This document shows, one piece after another, positions 17,487 through 26,658 of a DNA stretch of 64,000 bases (positions are counted from its first letter, which is position 1; every line of letters starts with the position of its first letter). Origin of the DNA: JAOUGY01 sp963785075 (GTDB lineage Bacteria; Actinomycetota; Acidimicrobiia; Spongiisociales; ZC4RG35). A program made the position numbers and the translations under genes. Under the pieces are notes generated by a model that had not been told where the DNA came from, made no database searches, and saw nothing but the letters and a program-made list of their open reading frames with translations. Location of the stretch: assembly GCA_963785075.1 (NCBI GenBank), contig CAWATW010000004.1, positions 868,001 to 932,000 on the forward strand. Reading direction: 5' to 3'.

Positions 17487-18859
17487 GCGTCCACCAATGG
17501 CAACTCGAGAACCAGGCGAGCCCCGGGCTCGTAGCTGTCGTCCACATAGACCGCACCGCCGAGCAGCTTGGCGTTCTCGGCGGCCAGCGCAAGCCCCAAA
17601 CCTGTCCCGTCGGTGCTCAATCGCCGTCGCGACAACACCCCTCGGGCGAAACGGTCGAACACGAGAGCCCGCTCGTGGGCAGGGATCCCCGGCCCTCGGT
17701 CCTCGACTGCGATGAACGCTGCAGTGCCATCGGCGCTGACGTGGATCCGGGTGAGGCCACCCCCATGGGTCGCCGCATTGCCGGCGAAGTTGGCGATCAC
17801 ACGCTCGAGCCGTCTCGAATCGACGGCCACCGTCGCCCCCAGCGCGCCAGGCTCGACGACGACCACATCGGCCGCATGGCCGAGACGGGTGGCCACCCGG
17901 CGCACCGCCTGCCCCACGGCCGTCAGCTCGAGCTCGACCTCCACCACGCCCGCATCGTGTCGGGAGATCTCCAGGAGGTCGAGCACCGTTTGGCGCAGCC
18001 GCCGGACGTCCGCAGAGATCAGATCGAGGGCTTCCGCGCCCTCCGTCGACAGCTCGTTCCGGCGTCCCTCCAACACCGACACCGCAGTCACGAGGGTGGT
18101 GAGCGGTGAGCGGAGCTCGTGACTCACGTCGGAAGCGAACCTCGCCTCGCGTGCGATTCGATCGGCGAGTGCATCCGCCATCCTGTTGAACGACGAAGCC
18201 AGAAGCGTCAGATCGGGATCAAGACTCAGGTCGAGCCGGGCGTCGAGCGATCCACCGGCGATCCGCTCCGCGATCTCCGACACCTGTCCAACCGGTCGCA
18301 GGACGCGGCCAGAGACCCAACGTCCGATGGCCGCACCGAACACGGTGGCGGCTGCCCCCACCACGGCCAGCGTTCGCCCGAGGGCCACCAGGGACGACGC
18401 GAGCGACTCCAAGTCGAACATCTCGAAATAGGCCGACGTACCGACTTCGATCGGTACTCCGATCGCCAGGATCGGGCCGGCCGGCGTGGCAGCACGCTGT
18501 ACCAGCGGCATCCCGGCGATCACATCCTCGCGCATCCGGTCGGGGATGTCGTCGCTCCGCACCTGAAGCGAGGCCGAGTACCAGTCGCCGCTGCGCCACA
18601 GCAGCGGGCGCGAGCGAACGGGGGGCCGCAAGGCCGCCAACAGGGAGGTCTCGTCCACCTCGTCGGTCTGCAACGTCCCGGCGACCAGACGCGCATTCAC
18701 GAGTGTCTGGTCGACAGCACGCTCTTCGAACTCCGAGAGCAAGGTCGCCCGTGCGCCGACCATCGTCCCGACGGCGATCACGATGGCGGCGGACATCACC
18801 ACGAGGGCCAACGACAGTGTCAGACGTGCCCGGAGCCCGAGGCGACTGCGTTCAGCCAC
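17483..18859 (-). CDS. HAMP-containing sensor histidine kinase (MtrB-like)
   Basis: A 458-residue kinase from GTG 18857-18859, chosen because it overlaps the regulator stop by 8 nt and puts the first membrane helix near the N-terminus. Layout: TM1 about 13-35, an outside domain of about 115 residues, TM2 about 155-178, then HAMP. HisKA carries SDVSHELRSPLTTL, and HATPase_c has NFAGNAATHGGG, VEDRGPGIP and GTGLGLALA. All phosphotransfer boxes are present. Gene order regulator-kinase-GerMN lipoprotein resembles mtrA-mtrB-lpqB, so a role in cell-wall or osmotic homeostasis is inferred. Confidence 0.88.
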   Translation of the reverse strand: MAERSRLGLRARLTLSLALVVMSAAIVIAVGTMVGARATLLSEFEERAVDQTLVNARLVAGTLQTDEVDETSLLAALRPPVRSRPLLWRSGDWYSASLQVRSDDIPDRMREDVIAGMPLVQRAATPAGPILAIGVPIEVGTSAYFEMFDLESLASSLVALGRTLAVVGAAATVFGAAIGRWVSGRVLRPVGQVSEIAERIAGGSLDARLDLSLDPDLTLLASSFNRMADALADRIAREARFASDVSHELRSPLTTLVTAVSVLEGRRNELSTEGAEALDLISADVRRLRQTVLDLLEISRHDAGVVEVELELTAVGQAVRRVATRLGHAADVVVVEPGALGATVAVDSRRLERVIANFAGNAATHGGGLTRIHVSADGTAAFIAVEDRGPGIPAHERALVFDRFARGVLSRRRLSTDGTGLGLALAAENAKLLGGAVYVDDSYEPGARLVLELPLVDA

Positions 18860-19568
18860 CGGCGCCGGGTTCGAACCGGTAGCCAAGCCCACGCACCGTG
18901 ACGACGTGACGCGGGTTGGACGGATCATCTTCGAGCTTGGTCCGGAGCCGTCTGATGTGGGCGTCCACGATTCTTTGATCTCCAAAGAAGTCGTAGCCCC
19001 ACACCGAGTTGAGAAGTTGTTCCCGGCTGAAGACTCGCTTGGGATTCGTCGCGAACTCATGGAGCAGTCGAAACTCGGTAGCGGTCAACTGGAGCTCCGC
19101 ACCTCCGCGCCAGGCGGTTCCCTGATCCACGGAGATGCGAAGATCGCCGAACTCCATGACGTCGGTCTCATCGGGACCACCGTCGACGGGCCGCCGTCGA
19201 CGCAGGTTTGCCCGGATCCGCGCCGCCAACTCCTTGAACACGAACGGTTTGGTGACGTAGTCGTCCGCCCCCGCTTCGAGGCCGGCGACCACATCATGGC
19301 TGTCGTCGCGGGCGGACACGACGATGATCGGAATTGTGCTTGCAGCCCGAATCTGTCGGCACAGCTCGAACCCGTCGAGACCGGGGAGCATCAGGTCCAC
19401 CAGCATGAGCGCCGGGCGCGTACCGGCCACGAACTGGAGCGCCGACTCGGCATCGACCACCGCCTCCACCTGATAACCCTCGTCGACCAGAGCGAGCCGC
19501 AGCGCAGCACGAATTCGGTCGTCGTCTTCGACGACGAGGATCAAGGGCGGCGCAGCGTTGGTCGTCAT
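18852..19568 (-). CDS. OmpR-family response regulator (MtrA-like)
   Basis: A 238-residue regulator starting MTTNAAPP at ATG 19568; a longer reading from 19619 is less likely. The receiver domain has the acidic cluster VVEDDD near 13-16, the phospho-acceptor D58 in LMLVDLMLPG, and the Lys in YVTKPF. A winged-helix DNA-binding domain (about 140-235) ends VTVRGLGYRFEPG. It leads a three-gene operon with its kinase and a GerMN lipoprotein. Confidence 0.92.
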   Translation of the reverse strand: MTTNAAPPLILVVEDDDRIRAALRLALVDEGYQVEAVVDAESALQFVAGTRPALMLVDLMLPGLDGFELCRQIRAASTIPIIVVSARDDSHDVVAGLEAGADDYVTKPFVFKELAARIRANLRRRRPVDGGPDETDVMEFGDLRISVDQGTAWRGGAELQLTATEFRLLHEFATNPKRVFSREQLLNSVWGYDFFGDQRIVDAHIRRLRTKLEDDPSNPRHVVTVRGLGYRFEPGAGG

Positions 19569-19708
19569 GTGTCGCGCTCCATTGTGACCGACATCGTGAC
19601 TTCCACGACGCGGTCGCACCAGATCTTGTCACGATCTTCGCGCATGTCCGTCAAAGAGAAGTCATCTCTGACGGTCACAGTGTCGCCAAGCGAGCGCAGC
19701 GGAGAACC
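19569..19708. promoter_or_regulatory. divergent promoter region, regulator operon / antiporter operon
   Basis: 140 bp between divergent starts. It holds TGTGACCG near 19578 and the inverse CGGTCACA near 19672, plus TTGTCACGATC near 19627. Such paired arms could bind a dimeric regulator at both promoters; no factor can be named. Confidence 0.35.
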
Positions 19709-21520
19709 ATGCACGGTGAGATCCTGATCCTCGCCGCCACCCTGCTGGCGGCAGTGGCCGGTGGACGGCTGGCTTCTCGAATCGGCTATCCGCCGGTCCT
19801 CGGCGAGTTGATCGGTGGCATCATCCTCGGCCCCCCGCTGCTCGGCCTGCTCCGCCCTTCCGAAACCGTGGCTCTCCTCGGCGAGTTCGGCGTGCTGGTC
19901 ATGATGATGCTGATCGGGATGCACATCGACCCGAGCCGGCTCAAGGCGGTCTCGGGCAGCGGCCTGGCCGCCGCCCTCGGTGGCTTCTTCGTTCCCGCCA
20001 TCGCCGGCTTCGGCTTCATGCTCGCCATGGGCAGGACCATGCCCGAGGCGATCTTCACCGGGCTCGCAATGGGCGTGACCTCCCTCGCAACCAAGTCGCG
20101 CCTGCTGATCGACCTGAAGATCCTCGACACCCGCATCGCCTACGTCTTGATGGCTGGCGCCCTCATCTCCGACGTGATGGTCCTCGTCGCCTTCTCGATG
20201 GTCCTCGGGTCGACCGGGACCGATCAGCCGTTGTGGGTCTTTGCAATCACTACAGGGCTGGGCGCGGTCGCCTTCGCCCTCACCGCAATCCTGCTCGGCA
20301 AGTTCGTGGTGCCCCGACTGGTCGCTCGACTCCCTCAAAAGCCCGAGGCGGCGCTGATCTATGCGGTGTTGTTGACCGGTGGTCTGCTGTTCGCATGGCT
20401 GGCGGAGCTCGCCGGTTTCCATGCGATTCTCGGGTCTTTCGTGTTCGGCCTCGTCGTATCCGAGCGGGTGTTGGGCGCGCGGTTGAGCCGGGAGGTCCGG
20501 AGGCGCCTCGAGACCGTCTCCGTGGGAACACTCGCACCTCTGTTCTTCGTATCGGCCGGCTACCTGGTGACGCTCGACATCTTCCGCACCCATTTGCCAC
20601 TGCTCTTGGGCGTCGTGGCGCTGGCCACCATCGGCAAGATCGCCGGCACCGCGATGTTCTACGGGATGTCGGGACGCGGATGGAGGGAAGGACTGGTCAT
20701 CGGCGCCGGGATGAACGGGCGTGGCGCGGTCGAGATCATCGTGGCCGAGCTGGCACTCGAGGCGGGACTGATCGATGTCACCGTGTTCTCCGTTCTGGTT
20801 GTGATGGCGATCGTGACCACGGCGTCCGTCCCGATTCTCCTCACCAAGGGCGTGAAGTGGCTCGACGACAGAGACGAGTTGGAACGTACCGGGTCGCGTC
20901 GCAAGATCCTCGTCGCAGGAGCTCACCCTCTCGCTCGGGTTGTCGCTCGGCTCATGCGCCCTTCGGGTCCGGTGATTCTCATCGACACCAACCGCGCCAA
21001 CGTCGCGGAGGCCAAACTCGAGGGGCTCGAGGCTGTCCATGGCAACGTCCTCGACGATCTCTCTCTGCGGCATGCAGGTATCGAGGAGACGGCGATCTTC
21101 ATCGCTGCCACCTCGAACCCCGAGGTCAACCTGCTGGCAGCCCGAAGCGCACGTGATCTCGGCGTCCCCGAGGTGGGAGTCATCCTCACGACAGATCACG
21201 CCGACGGGCTCGGGCATCTGCTCGACGACGTCGGCGTCGACATCCTCCCCCTCCCCGACACCACCTCGTGGGACGCTGCGATACGCGCCGGGGTCGCTCA
21301 GGAGATGAGCTTCCAACTCGACGACCCGCTCCTGGTGGGCGACGGGCCGGCATGGCACGACGGCAGCTTCTTGCCCCTGGTTTCGGGCCGCGGATCGAAT
21401 CGCCGCCTCGCCTCGCGCATCACCGAGTTGAAGCCGGGCGACACGGTGGTCGGGTTGGGGCTTGCAGGCGTGGAACCGAGCGTTGGTGAACCGCCGCTTA
21501 TGGAAGGAGTGCGACCATGA
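19709..21520 (+). CDS. CPA2 monovalent cation:proton antiporter with TrkA-N (RCK) domain
   Basis: A 603-residue protein. Residues 1-385 carry about twelve membrane helices of the Na+/H+ exchanger (KefB/YbaL) family, including IGYPPVLGELIGGIILGP and GMNGRGAVEIIVAE. A TrkA-N Rossmann domain (about 395-515) binds nucleotide (ILVAGAHPLARVVARL, LIDTNRANV). A TrkA-C-like piece ends the protein (about 520-600). It should exchange K+ or Na+ for protons under nucleotide control. Its stop overlaps the next gene by ATGA. Confidence 0.88.
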   Translation: MHGEILILAATLLAAVAGGRLASRIGYPPVLGELIGGIILGPPLLGLLRPSETVALLGEFGVLVMMMLIGMHIDPSRLKAVSGSGLAAALGGFFVPAIAGFGFMLAMGRTMPEAIFTGLAMGVTSLATKSRLLIDLKILDTRIAYVLMAGALISDVMVLVAFSMVLGSTGTDQPLWVFAITTGLGAVAFALTAILLGKFVVPRLVARLPQKPEAALIYAVLLTGGLLFAWLAELAGFHAILGSFVFGLVVSERVLGARLSREVRRRLETVSVGTLAPLFFVSAGYLVTLDIFRTHLPLLLGVVALATIGKIAGTAMFYGMSGRGWREGLVIGAGMNGRGAVEIIVAELALEAGLIDVTVFSVLVVMAIVTTASVPILLTKGVKWLDDRDELERTGSRRKILVAGAHPLARVVARLMRPSGPVILIDTNRANVAEAKLEGLEAVHGNVLDDLSLRHAGIEETAIFIAATSNPEVNLLAARSARDLGVPEVGVILTTDHADGLGHLLDDVGVDILPLPDTTSWDAAIRAGVAQEMSFQLDDPLLVGDGPAWHDGSFLPLVSGRGSNRRLASRITELKPGDTVVGLGLAGVEPSVGEPPLMEGVRP

Positions 21521-21930
21521 CGTCTACACGACAGATATGGAACGTCCGTCTAGGGCCGTGCTGGTGCAGCACGCGCCCCGGCGTCAGCGGCGCGTTCGAT
21601 GTGTTGCGCTGGAGGATCCATCACGTGGCACCGGAGCTGTCTCCCGGCAATCTCGTGATCGCCACCGCCTTCATCCCACAGCACGTCGCTGCTGCCCTCG
21701 AAGAGGCCATGGAGGCGTCACCTGCCTCCTGGACAATCGTGACGCACCGGATCTGTCCCCAAGTGGCCCGTCGAGGTGCCCTCGCGACCAACGACCTGGT
21801 CGACGTGTCGAGCATCGCCGACGTCGATCGGCACCTTCCCCACTGCATCGCCGACCAACCGGAGCGCCTTGCCATGGCCATGATGAATCTGGCCTCCGAC
21901 AGCCCGCGGCGTCCGGTGGCCATGCTTTGA
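21517..21930 (+). CDS. unknown protein between two antiporter genes
   Basis: A 137-residue protein of no family I recognise. Start ATG 21517 overlaps the antiporter stop, and the next antiporter gene begins 40 bp after its end. There are no membrane helices or signal peptide; the N-terminus has W-x-C-W-C-S (GPCWCST) and the middle has alternating hydrophobic stretches such as GNLVIATAFIP. The tight context suggests a soluble partner or regulator of one of the transporters. Confidence 0.7.
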   Translation: MTSTRQIWNVRLGPCWCSTRPGVSGAFDVLRWRIHHVAPELSPGNLVIATAFIPQHVAAALEEAMEASPASWTIVTHRICPQVARRGALATNDLVDVSSIADVDRHLPHCIADQPERLAMAMMNLASDSPRRPVAML

Positions 21931-21970
21931 TCAAGACCTCACATCCGACTGGACCGAAGGAGTCAGACCT

Positions 21971-24085
21971 TTGAGCGAGGTATTCGGCGCGGCGAGCCAC
22001 GACGAAGTCCTTCAATTGGTCATCCAGGTGGGCGTCCTGCTCGCCGTGGCGCGGGCAATGGGAATCGCCGCCCAGCGCATGGGTCAGTCGTCAGTCATCG
22101 GCGAGATCCTGGCGGGTATCGTGCTCGGTCCCTCTCTGCTCTCCGGATGGGTTCCGGCGATCGGTGAATGGGTCCTGCCGCAGACCGCCGTTCAAGGCCA
22201 CCTTCTCGAAGTCGTGTCTCTGATCGGTGTGATGCTGCTCATGGTCGTCACCGGGCTCGAAACCGACCTCGTTCTGATCCGGCAGCGGATGGGAGTGGCA
22301 TCGGGCATCGCGATCGGAGGCCTGGTGGTTCCATTCGCCAGCGGTCTGGCGCTGGCATTCGTCATTCCGACCGACCTGCTCGCCGACCCACAACGACGTC
22401 CACTCTTTGCGATGTTTCTGGCCACTGCTCTCGCGCTGTCGGCCATCCCCGTGCTGGCCAAGGTCCTCATGGACATGGGCCTCATGCGCCAGGCCATCGG
22501 CCAGACGATGCTGGCCGCCGGCATGGTCGACGACATCCTCGGATGGACGATGCTCGGCCTCGTGACCGGGCTGGCCGGCGCAACGACGATCGGGGTGAGT
22601 GCGCTCGTCGGTTCGGTTGCATCGGTGATCGTCTTCGTCGTCGTGACGGCAACTGTGGGCCGCTGGCTCATGGGACGCGCATTGGACCTGGTACAGGATC
22701 GAATCCGGGGAGATCACACCGTCCTGTCACTGATCGTGGTGTTGGCGTTCGCCTGGGGCGCCTTCAGCCAGGCCCTCCATCTCGAGCCTGTTCTCGGGGC
22801 ATTTGCGGTCGGCATCCTCTTCGGCGCTCTGCCGCGGGTTCCGTCCTCTGTGATCCACACGATCGAAGCTGCCGCTCTCGGGGTGTTCGCCCCGATCTTC
22901 TTCGCCACCGCCGGGCTGAAGGTCGACGTGGGCGCGGTGCTGCAGCCCGACCTGCTGGTGGTGACGATCGCCGTGATCCTGGTCGCAACGTTCGGCAAGG
23001 TGGCCGGAGCCTATCTGGGCGGCCGATACCTGTCGGGCCAGAGTCACTGGTCATCGCTGGCGTACGGCGCCGGACTCAACGCACGCGGCGCACTCGGGAT
23101 CATCGTGGCGTCGATCGGTCTGTCCGTGGGGATCCTCAGTGGGGCCATGTTCTCGGTGATCGTGGTGATGTCCGTGGTCACATCGCTGATGGCGCCGATC
23201 GGGCTGCGGGTGGCACTCCGCCGGATCGAGCCCAACCCCGAGGAAGAGAGACGATTGGCGAAGCAGGAGGCAGTCAACCGCACCTTCACAGCCGGGGTCT
23301 TGAGAATGCTGATCCCGGTGAGACCGCGCACGAATGTGGTCGGTACCCAGGTGATTCAGGCAACGCTCGCAAGACGCCTCGCAGAGACGCACTCGACCTC
23401 GACGACGCTGCTGGCGGTGGCACAGAACACATCCAAGGAAGCGGCCATGACGTACCTCCGCAGCTTGAGAGCCTTCTTCGATCAAGACGCCACCACCTTG
23501 CGGGTCGCGACTGCCGGGAATCCGGCGGACGTCATTCGAAAAGAGGCTGCTCACGGCTACGGACTTCTCATGGTGGGGGTTCCGACGATGGCCGACGAAG
23601 ATGGGCGGCTGTTCGGTCCGCTGATCGATGACGTCATCAGGTTCGCTCCGTGCCCGTCGATCGTGGTCAAGGGAGACACGGTCGATGACACGTGGGAACC
23701 ACGGAGGATCGTCGTTCCTGTGAACGGCACCGCAAACTCGAACCGGGCGCTGGACCTCGCCTTTGCGATCTCGAGTGTCGACGCCGCCATCGTCGCCGTT
23801 CACGTGAGCGTCCCGACGCGTACCGGTGCGATGCCGGGTTTGGCGGTCGACGTGACGGACCAGGTGAGGACACTGGCAACCGATCTGGATCGGACCGTCG
23901 CGACCCGGGTGGTAGAGGCAATGGACGTGGAGACCGGAGTGCTCGAGGAGGCGCTGGCGCAGGATGCCGATCTGATCGTTCTGGGCACTGGAGCACGTAC
24001 CGGCACAGCCAGGCTCCACCTGGGCCCCCGAGTCGAGACCATCGCACGACACGCCCACTGCCCCGTGGTGATCATCAACGGCTGA
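21971..24085 (+). CDS. CPA2 cation:proton antiporter with C-terminal universal stress domains
   Basis: A 704-residue protein from TTG 21971, preceded by AAGGAG. Residues 1-415 form the Na+/H+ exchanger domain (SVIGEILAGIVLGPSLLSG, GLNARGALGIIVAS). The cytoplasmic half holds two Usp-like domains (about 435-570 and 575-703). The second ends LIVLGTGARTG and CPVVIING, typical of ATP-binding Usp proteins. The same exchanger-Usp arrangement is known in bacterial and plant transporters, where nucleotide binding gates transport. It forms a transcription unit with the two genes before it. Confidence 0.87.
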   Translation: MSEVFGAASHDEVLQLVIQVGVLLAVARAMGIAAQRMGQSSVIGEILAGIVLGPSLLSGWVPAIGEWVLPQTAVQGHLLEVVSLIGVMLLMVVTGLETDLVLIRQRMGVASGIAIGGLVVPFASGLALAFVIPTDLLADPQRRPLFAMFLATALALSAIPVLAKVLMDMGLMRQAIGQTMLAAGMVDDILGWTMLGLVTGLAGATTIGVSALVGSVASVIVFVVVTATVGRWLMGRALDLVQDRIRGDHTVLSLIVVLAFAWGAFSQALHLEPVLGAFAVGILFGALPRVPSSVIHTIEAAALGVFAPIFFATAGLKVDVGAVLQPDLLVVTIAVILVATFGKVAGAYLGGRYLSGQSHWSSLAYGAGLNARGALGIIVASIGLSVGILSGAMFSVIVVMSVVTSLMAPIGLRVALRRIEPNPEEERRLAKQEAVNRTFTAGVLRMLIPVRPRTNVVGTQVIQATLARRLAETHSTSTTLLAVAQNTSKEAAMTYLRSLRAFFDQDATTLRVATAGNPADVIRKEAAHGYGLLMVGVPTMADEDGRLFGPLIDDVIRFAPCPSIVVKGDTVDDTWEPRRIVVPVNGTANSNRALDLAFAISSVDAAIVAVHVSVPTRTGAMPGLAVDVTDQVRTLATDLDRTVATRVVEAMDVETGVLEEALAQDADLIVLGTGARTGTARLHLGPRVETIARHAHCPVVIING

Positions 24086-24152
24086 CGGGAGCCAACCCAG
24101 GGAGGGCGACGTCGGATCTCTTCGAAATCACCATTTCGAAGAGAGTGAAACC

Positions 24153-24854
24153 ATGCGCCGCCGCAACCTGCTCGTATCGAGCATCCTTTCAATCCTCGTC
24201 CTCGCCGCTTGCAGCTCGTCGGTGCAGTTCCCGGAGGTGGAGACACCCACATCTGCGCCGGCGAGCACTTCGACGAGCACCACTCTCCCGAGCTTCGAAC
24301 GTCAGGCTGTCGACTGGTTCGATCCAGCCGTCGTCGCCGAGTTCGAAGGCGGATGGGCAGTCCACGCATGCGAGGGAGACGCTCCTTTGCTCTGTGTCGA
24401 GCGCCATGGCGACACCGTGGGAACGATCGATGCGATGGCCTACTCCATGTCGTCGTTCGACGACCTGGATCCTTCTGACGACGCTGCGACGAATCTGCGC
24501 AGGTTCGCCGAAGGGTTCATCGAGTCGCTCGGCGACGACCGTGCCGCCGGTTGCGGCGCCGACTACCAATTCACACCGCTGGACGCGGAGTCGTTCCCCA
24601 TAGGCGGGGCCGGTGTGTTCTACGGGTTCGAGGGCCGCCTCGCCAACGGCTCACCATCGGAGCTGAACCTCCAGTACGCCACGATCGTCGGCGACAGCAT
24701 CGTGACGATGGTGGCGATCGCCTACGACGACGACGGTTGCCCCGGACGCGACGACACCAGCGGCTGGGAGTCGGCCACCCTGGCGGAGTTCCGCCCCTGG
24801 CTCGAACGTGTCCTCGTCGACAGCCCGCTGCCCGACATCGCAGTGGCGCCGTGA
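24153..24854 (+). CDS. predicted lipoprotein, unknown
   Basis: A 233-residue protein with signal peptide and lipobox LAAC (Cys20), then a Thr/Ser/Pro-rich linker and a compact acidic domain (about 55-230). The domain has several Cys (CEGDAPLLC, DDRAAGCGA, DDDGCPG) that could form disulfides. No family recognised. It should be anchored on the outer face of the membrane. No operon partner is obvious; the next gene starts 124 bp downstream. Confidence 0.7.
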   Translation: MRRRNLLVSSILSILVLAACSSSVQFPEVETPTSAPASTSTSTTLPSFERQAVDWFDPAVVAEFEGGWAVHACEGDAPLLCVERHGDTVGTIDAMAYSMSSFDDLDPSDDAATNLRRFAEGFIESLGDDRAAGCGADYQFTPLDAESFPIGGAGVFYGFEGRLANGSPSELNLQYATIVGDSIVTMVAIAYDDDGCPGRDDTSGWESATLAEFRPWLERVLVDSPLPDIAVAP

Positions 24855-24938
24855 ACCGCACTCTCGGTGCTCGATAACAACACTCTGGATCCACTCGTCA
24901 CCTGCACGAGCCAAAGCGTATGCTCCTCCCAGGAGAGT

Positions 24939-24964
24939 GGGGTGGCAATCACCCCTTTCGCGAC
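24939..24964. repeat. hairpin plus TTTCGCGAC motif, copy 2
   Basis: GGGGTG-GCAAT-CACCCC forms a 6-bp stem followed directly by TTTCGCGAC, in the leader of the M28 peptidase gene, 14 nt before its ATG. Same loop and tail as the motif at 12654-12677, but the orientation relative to the neighbouring gene is opposite. Confidence 0.35.
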
Positions 24965-24978
24965 GGAGGACGGGACTC

Positions 24979-26559
24979 ATGACGAGACGGTCAAGCGCGC
25001 TTCGACGCCCCAAGGTCAGGATCGCATGGATCGCAGCTTTGCTGCTGACCATGGTTCTACCGATGGGTACGGCATCTGCGGCGCCATCACAGAACGCCTG
25101 CGACACCAGGACCAACAACACCTACGAGAAGCTGATCGAATGCGTGCGGGTAGAGGGCGTACGCGCCCACCAGGCAGCCCTCCAGGCCGCGGCCGATGCC
25201 AACGACGGGAACCGGGCAGCCGGGACAGATGGCTACGAGGCCAGCGTCGACTATGTCGTGGACACGCTGGAAGCCGCCGGATGGAACGTGGAGCTCGACG
25301 AGTTCCCCTTCACCTACACGGCACCGGCCACTCTGCAGCAGACTGCGCCGGTCATAGCGACCTACGGCACAGGCGCCTTCACGGGCACCGGCTACGGCAC
25401 TGTGACGGCATCGGTCACGGGCGTCGACCTGTCGCTCGCGCCACCGCGGGCAAGCACCAGTGGCTGTGAGGCGGCCGACTTCGCCGGATTCCCGGCAGGC
25501 AACATCGCATTGATCCAGCGCGGGACTTGCACGTTCGCCCTGAAGGCCCTCAATGCCGAAGCTGCCGGTGCGTCGGCGGTCATCATCTTCAACCAGGGGA
25601 ACGATCCCGGTCGTGAAGGACTCATCATCGGCACGCTGGGGGGTCTGAATGTGGTCGGCATTCCCGTCGTCGGCGCCTCCTTTGCCGACGGAGAGGCGCT
25701 CTCCCAGCCCGGGTCGACGGCCTTCGTGAACGTCGACCCGCCCGAGTCGCGGCCCCAGGTCAACGTGATCGCCGAACTGCCCGGCACCAACGACAACAAC
25801 GTCGTGATGGCCGGCGCCCATCTCGACTCACGTCAGGAAGGGCCTGGTATCCAGGACAACGGCAGCGGGTCGGCAGTCCTCTTGGAGATCGCCGAGCAGA
25901 TCGCCAAGCTCAAGCCTCAGAACACACTGCGATTCGCGTGGTGGGGCGCCGAAGAGTCGGGTCTCATCGGTTCCACCGCCTACGTCAACGGACTGAGCGC
26001 TGAAGAGCTCGACCGGATCGCCCTGTATCTGAACTTCGACATGGTCGGATCGCCCAACTACATCTTCATGGCGTACGACGCCGACGAGTCCGGGTTTGCG
26101 GCCCCCGCGCCGGTGCCGGACGGATCGATCGCCATCGAAGACCTGTTCGAGTCCTACTACACGAAGGTCGGCGAACCTTACGACGACGCTGCGTTCAGCG
26201 GCAGAAGCGACTATCAGGCATTCATCAACAACGGGATTCCCGCCGGTGGTCTGTTCACCGGGGCGGAAGGTATCAAGTCCGATGCCCAGGAAGCGATCTG
26301 GGGCGGCACGGCCGGTGACCAGTACGACCCGTGCTATCACCTGGCATGTGACACCTTCGACAACATCTCGCTGCATGCGCTGGACGTGAACTCCGACGCT
26401 GTGGCGGTGGCGGTGATGACCTACGCCTACTCAACGGAGACGGTGAACGGCGTGGTTGGCGAGAAGGTGCCGGGCAGCTACACCCTGCCCGCGCCGGCCG
26501 GCCCCGAGGGGACCACCGGCGTCGGCGGCGGCGGCGACTTCCACGATCACGCTTCGTAG
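24979..26559 (+). CDS. secreted M28-family zinc aminopeptidase with PA domain
   Basis: A 526-residue exported enzyme from ATG 24979, preceded by GGAGGA. The signal peptide ends TASA-AP. A protease-associated (PA) domain (about 100-225) is inserted before the metal site, as in aminopeptidase S/Y. Zinc and catalytic residues are visible: His and Asp in GAHLDSRQ, Asp in IQDNGSG, the Glu pair in WGAEESG, Asp in NFDMVGSP, and the last His in CYHLACDT. It should remove N-terminal residues from peptides outside the cell. A strong terminator follows. Confidence 0.9.
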   Translation: MTRRSSALRRPKVRIAWIAALLLTMVLPMGTASAAPSQNACDTRTNNTYEKLIECVRVEGVRAHQAALQAAADANDGNRAAGTDGYEASVDYVVDTLEAAGWNVELDEFPFTYTAPATLQQTAPVIATYGTGAFTGTGYGTVTASVTGVDLSLAPPRASTSGCEAADFAGFPAGNIALIQRGTCTFALKALNAEAAGASAVIIFNQGNDPGREGLIIGTLGGLNVVGIPVVGASFADGEALSQPGSTAFVNVDPPESRPQVNVIAELPGTNDNNVVMAGAHLDSRQEGPGIQDNGSGSAVLLEIAEQIAKLKPQNTLRFAWWGAEESGLIGSTAYVNGLSAEELDRIALYLNFDMVGSPNYIFMAYDADESGFAAPAPVPDGSIAIEDLFESYYTKVGEPYDDAAFSGRSDYQAFINNGIPAGGLFTGAEGIKSDAQEAIWGGTAGDQYDPCYHLACDTFDNISLHALDVNSDAVAVAVMTYAYSTETVNGVVGEKVPGSYTLPAPAGPEGTTGVGGGGDFHDHAS

Positions 26560-26585
26560 AGCCACGCTCGACGAGCAGAACCAGG

Positions 26586-26609
26586 GGGGGCGGCCGATCG
26601 GCCGCCCCC
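26586..26609 (+). terminator. Rho-independent terminator after the M28 peptidase gene
   Basis: A perfect 24-bp palindrome, GGGGGCGGCCGA and its reverse complement, followed by TCTTT. It ends the peptidase transcript before the sigma factor gene. Confidence 0.75.
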
Positions 26610-26658
26610 TCTTTGCGTTCGGGAACCCAGGTCGCCGGCACGACGTCTGACCTCGGAG

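Noticed and set aside
19565..21358. 597-aa open frame on the - strand
   Set aside because: Antisense to the TrkA-N antiporter, whose motifs and start are convincing; the product is His/Asp/Gln-rich shadow sequence.
24855..24978. possible riboswitch before the M28 peptidase gene
   Set aside because: The hairpin and TTTCGCGAC tail do not match any riboswitch consensus I know, and the related copy is in the opposite orientation to its gene.
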